NCBI GenBank assembly: GCA_964599835.1
Contig: CAZRHF010000024.1
Location: 1-23,707, forward strand
Reading direction: 5' to 3'
DNA from: SFWF01 sp964599835
Lineage (GTDB): Bacteria; Bacillota; Clostridia; Oscillospirales; Acutalibacteraceae
DNA: 23,707 nucleotides
Shown here: positions 23,023 to 23,707 of the stretch, piece after piece
Numbering within the stretch: the first letter of the stretch is position 1
Layout: the number at the start of each line of letters is the position of its first letter
Position numbers and translations under genes: made by a program
The notes under the pieces: model-generated
Told to the model about the DNA's origin: nothing
The model's database searches: none
Seen by the model: only the letters and a program-made list of their open reading frames with translations

Positions 23023-23051
23023 AATGTACCATAAGCCCCAAATCTTGTCAA
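23023..23051 (-). promoter_or_regulatory. Promoter of the sialidase–SGNH gene
   Basis: On the minus strand a perfect TTGACA (23046-23051), 17-base spacer and TACATT (23023-23028), about 50 bases before the ATG. It starts immediately after the terminator of the lipoprotein gene. Confidence 0.7.
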
Positions 23052-23052
23052 C

Positions 23053-23082
23053 AAAAAAAGACCCGAGGAATTACCTCGGGTC
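23053..23082 (-). terminator. Intrinsic terminator of the lipoprotein gene
   Basis: Stem GACCCGAGG (nine pairs, five-base loop, 23060-23082) followed on the minus strand by seven T (23053-23059). Confidence 0.92.
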
Positions 23083-23107
23083 GATAGATAACAGCAGTCA
23101 ACGCGTA

Positions 23108-23368
23108 TTAGAAGAGATCTCCGAGCTGATCGTTAAGATCGTCAAGGGCATCCTGAGCCTTATCGGCAGCCTCGTTAAGCTGATCGATAACGTCCTTGCA
23201 ATCGGCACAGACCTTCATTTCCTTGCCGCCGAAGGATACGTTATTGGGAGTCTCGTTAACGGTAGCGTCACAATAATCGCAGGTGAACTCTTCCGTCTTA
23301 GCACCGCATCCGCAAAGAGCCAGTGCAAAAACAGCGAAAACTAAACCAAGTGTTACTAATTTTTTCAT
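23108..23368 (-). CDS. Small lipoprotein with a zinc-ribbon-like Cys pair motif
   Basis: An 86-residue secreted lipoprotein. The N terminus is a lipoprotein signal peptide (MKK, hydrophobic core 4-18, lipobox ending LCGC, probable lipidated Cys21). The mature part has CDYC (30-33) and CADC (54-57), the two knuckles of a zinc-ribbon, followed by a highly acidic, probably helical tail (58-86, rich in Asp, Glu, Ala). The frame is open 12 codons further upstream from a TTG, but the ATG at 23368 gives a proper signal peptide and has GAGGT upstream. Function unknown; it would sit on the outside of the cytoplasmic membrane. It follows the partial gene by 60 bases and may be cotranscribed with it. 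Confidence 0.8.
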   Translation of the reverse strand: MKKLVTLGLVFAVFALALCGCGAKTEEFTCDYCDATVNETPNNVSFGGKEMKVCADCKDVIDQLNEAADKAQDALDDLNDQLGDLF

Positions 23369-23428
23369 AAATATTACCTCACTTTTTTCGGGCAAAAGCC
23401 GCAATTAAACTTTATGTGCAAATAATGC

Positions 23429-23707
23429 TTAGTTACATTCGGCCTCGAGGGGACCTGCAAGCTCCTTAAGGAAGAAGAGACGTCCGGGAAGGGTGGGAAT
23501 GTAGGTAGAGGTGATCCAGGGGGTCTTTTCGTGACGGAGGGTCATCCAGAAGGAAAGCCCCTGCCACTGCATTCCGCGTCCTAAGATTCCGTCGGCACCG
23601 CCGATGGCATAGTCGGCCTTAAGGAAGAGTCCGGGTCCGATGGTGTTGGCTCTGCAGGGAACGAGAGGAGTTCTTGACTTAAAGCTGGTGAGAGCGTTCT
23701 GCTCAAC
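23429..23707 (-). CDS. Unrecognised protein, C-terminal 92 residues only (cut by window edge)
   Basis: The minus strand is open from the window edge to a TAA at 23429-23431, giving the last 92 residues of a protein whose start lies outside. I do not recognise the family. The sequence is rich in Gly, Leu and Phe with several Trp (IGPGLFLKADYAIGG, GRGMQWQGLSFWMTLRH, and a near-terminal LPGRLFFLKEL). Codon use is strongly biased (AAG for Lys, C-ending codons), like gapA and unlike the sugar genes, suggesting high expression and making a chance ORF unlikely. No internal start is needed because the frame continues past the edge. Confidence 0.7.
   Translation of the reverse strand, partial: VEQNALTSFKSRTPLVPCRANTIGPGLFLKADYAIGGADGILGRGMQWQGLSFWMTLRHEKTPWITSTYIPTLPGRLFFLKELAGPLEAECN

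Noticed and set aside
23389..23402. Short hairpin CGGGCAAAAGCCG between the last two genes as a terminator
   Set aside because: The stem is only four to five pairs and no T-run follows on the relevant strand.
23369..23404. N-terminal extension of the small lipoprotein from a TTG
   Set aside because: It would place charged residues before the signal peptide; the ATG at 23368 gives a proper lipoprotein signal and has GAGGT upstream.

Overview
The window looks like a piece of an uncultured, probably gut-dwelling Clostridia genome (Bacillota). The gene set murI–DUF1934–argS is a typical Bacillota cluster, promoters are classic sigma-A type (TTGACA-17-TATAAT), Shine-Dalgarno sites are strong GGAGG-like, and intrinsic terminators sit at most gene ends. 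The exact genus cannot be read from the sequence. A run of ten N at 2694-2703 marks an assembly join inside one gene, so this is likely a scaffolded draft or metagenome assembly. Both ends cut genes.

Layout. (1) 3-1025: the 3' part of glyceraldehyde-3-phosphate dehydrogenase, closed by a strong terminator, then a short ORF of doubtful status. (2) 1352-5349 (-): a tightly packed four-gene operon (TIM-barrel sugar isomerase/epimerase, neutral-ceramidase-fold hydrolase, DegT-type PLP aminotransferase, PHP-family phosphoesterase), divergent from an AraC regulator (5496-6329, +). (3) 6356-8508 (-): a GH30 glycosidase followed by a glucosamine-6-phosphate-deaminase-like protein, with their own promoter. 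(4) 8593-11497 (-): a three-gene operon (metallophosphoesterase, GH27/GH36-like TIM-barrel protein, SGNH esterase), again divergent from an AraC regulator (11607-12446, +). (5) 12510-14594 (-): a GH42-like beta-galactosidase with a perfect consensus promoter. (6) 14705-17625 (-): housekeeping operon murI–DUF1934–argS. (7) 17774-18181 (+): a C_GCAxxG_C_C family protein. (8) About 345 bp with no gene but with a structured inverted-repeat element. (9) 18566-20224 (+): a NagZ-like GH3. (10) 20273-22972 (-): a large fusion of a sialidase-like propeller with an SGNH esterase. (11) 23108-23368 (-): a small zinc-ribbon lipoprotein, and 23429-23707 (-): the end of an unrecognised gene.

How it fits together. 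Outside the housekeeping genes, the window is a carbohydrate-use island: five glycosidase-like proteins, two esterase domains, a GlcN6P-deaminase-like enzyme, an aminotransferase, an isomerase and two AraC regulators. None of the glycosidases has a signal peptide and no transporter is encoded here, so they should act in the cytoplasm on imported oligosaccharides or glycosides. The families (sialidase, acetylesterase-type SGNH, beta-galactosidase, beta-hexosaminidase, GH30, GlcN6P deaminase) would suit sialylated or acetylated host or dietary glycans, but substrate assignment is inference. The most unusual items are the sialidase–SGNH fusion, the ceramidase-fold protein that keeps its zinc ligands but lacks the usual catalytic serine, and the four-gene operon around it.
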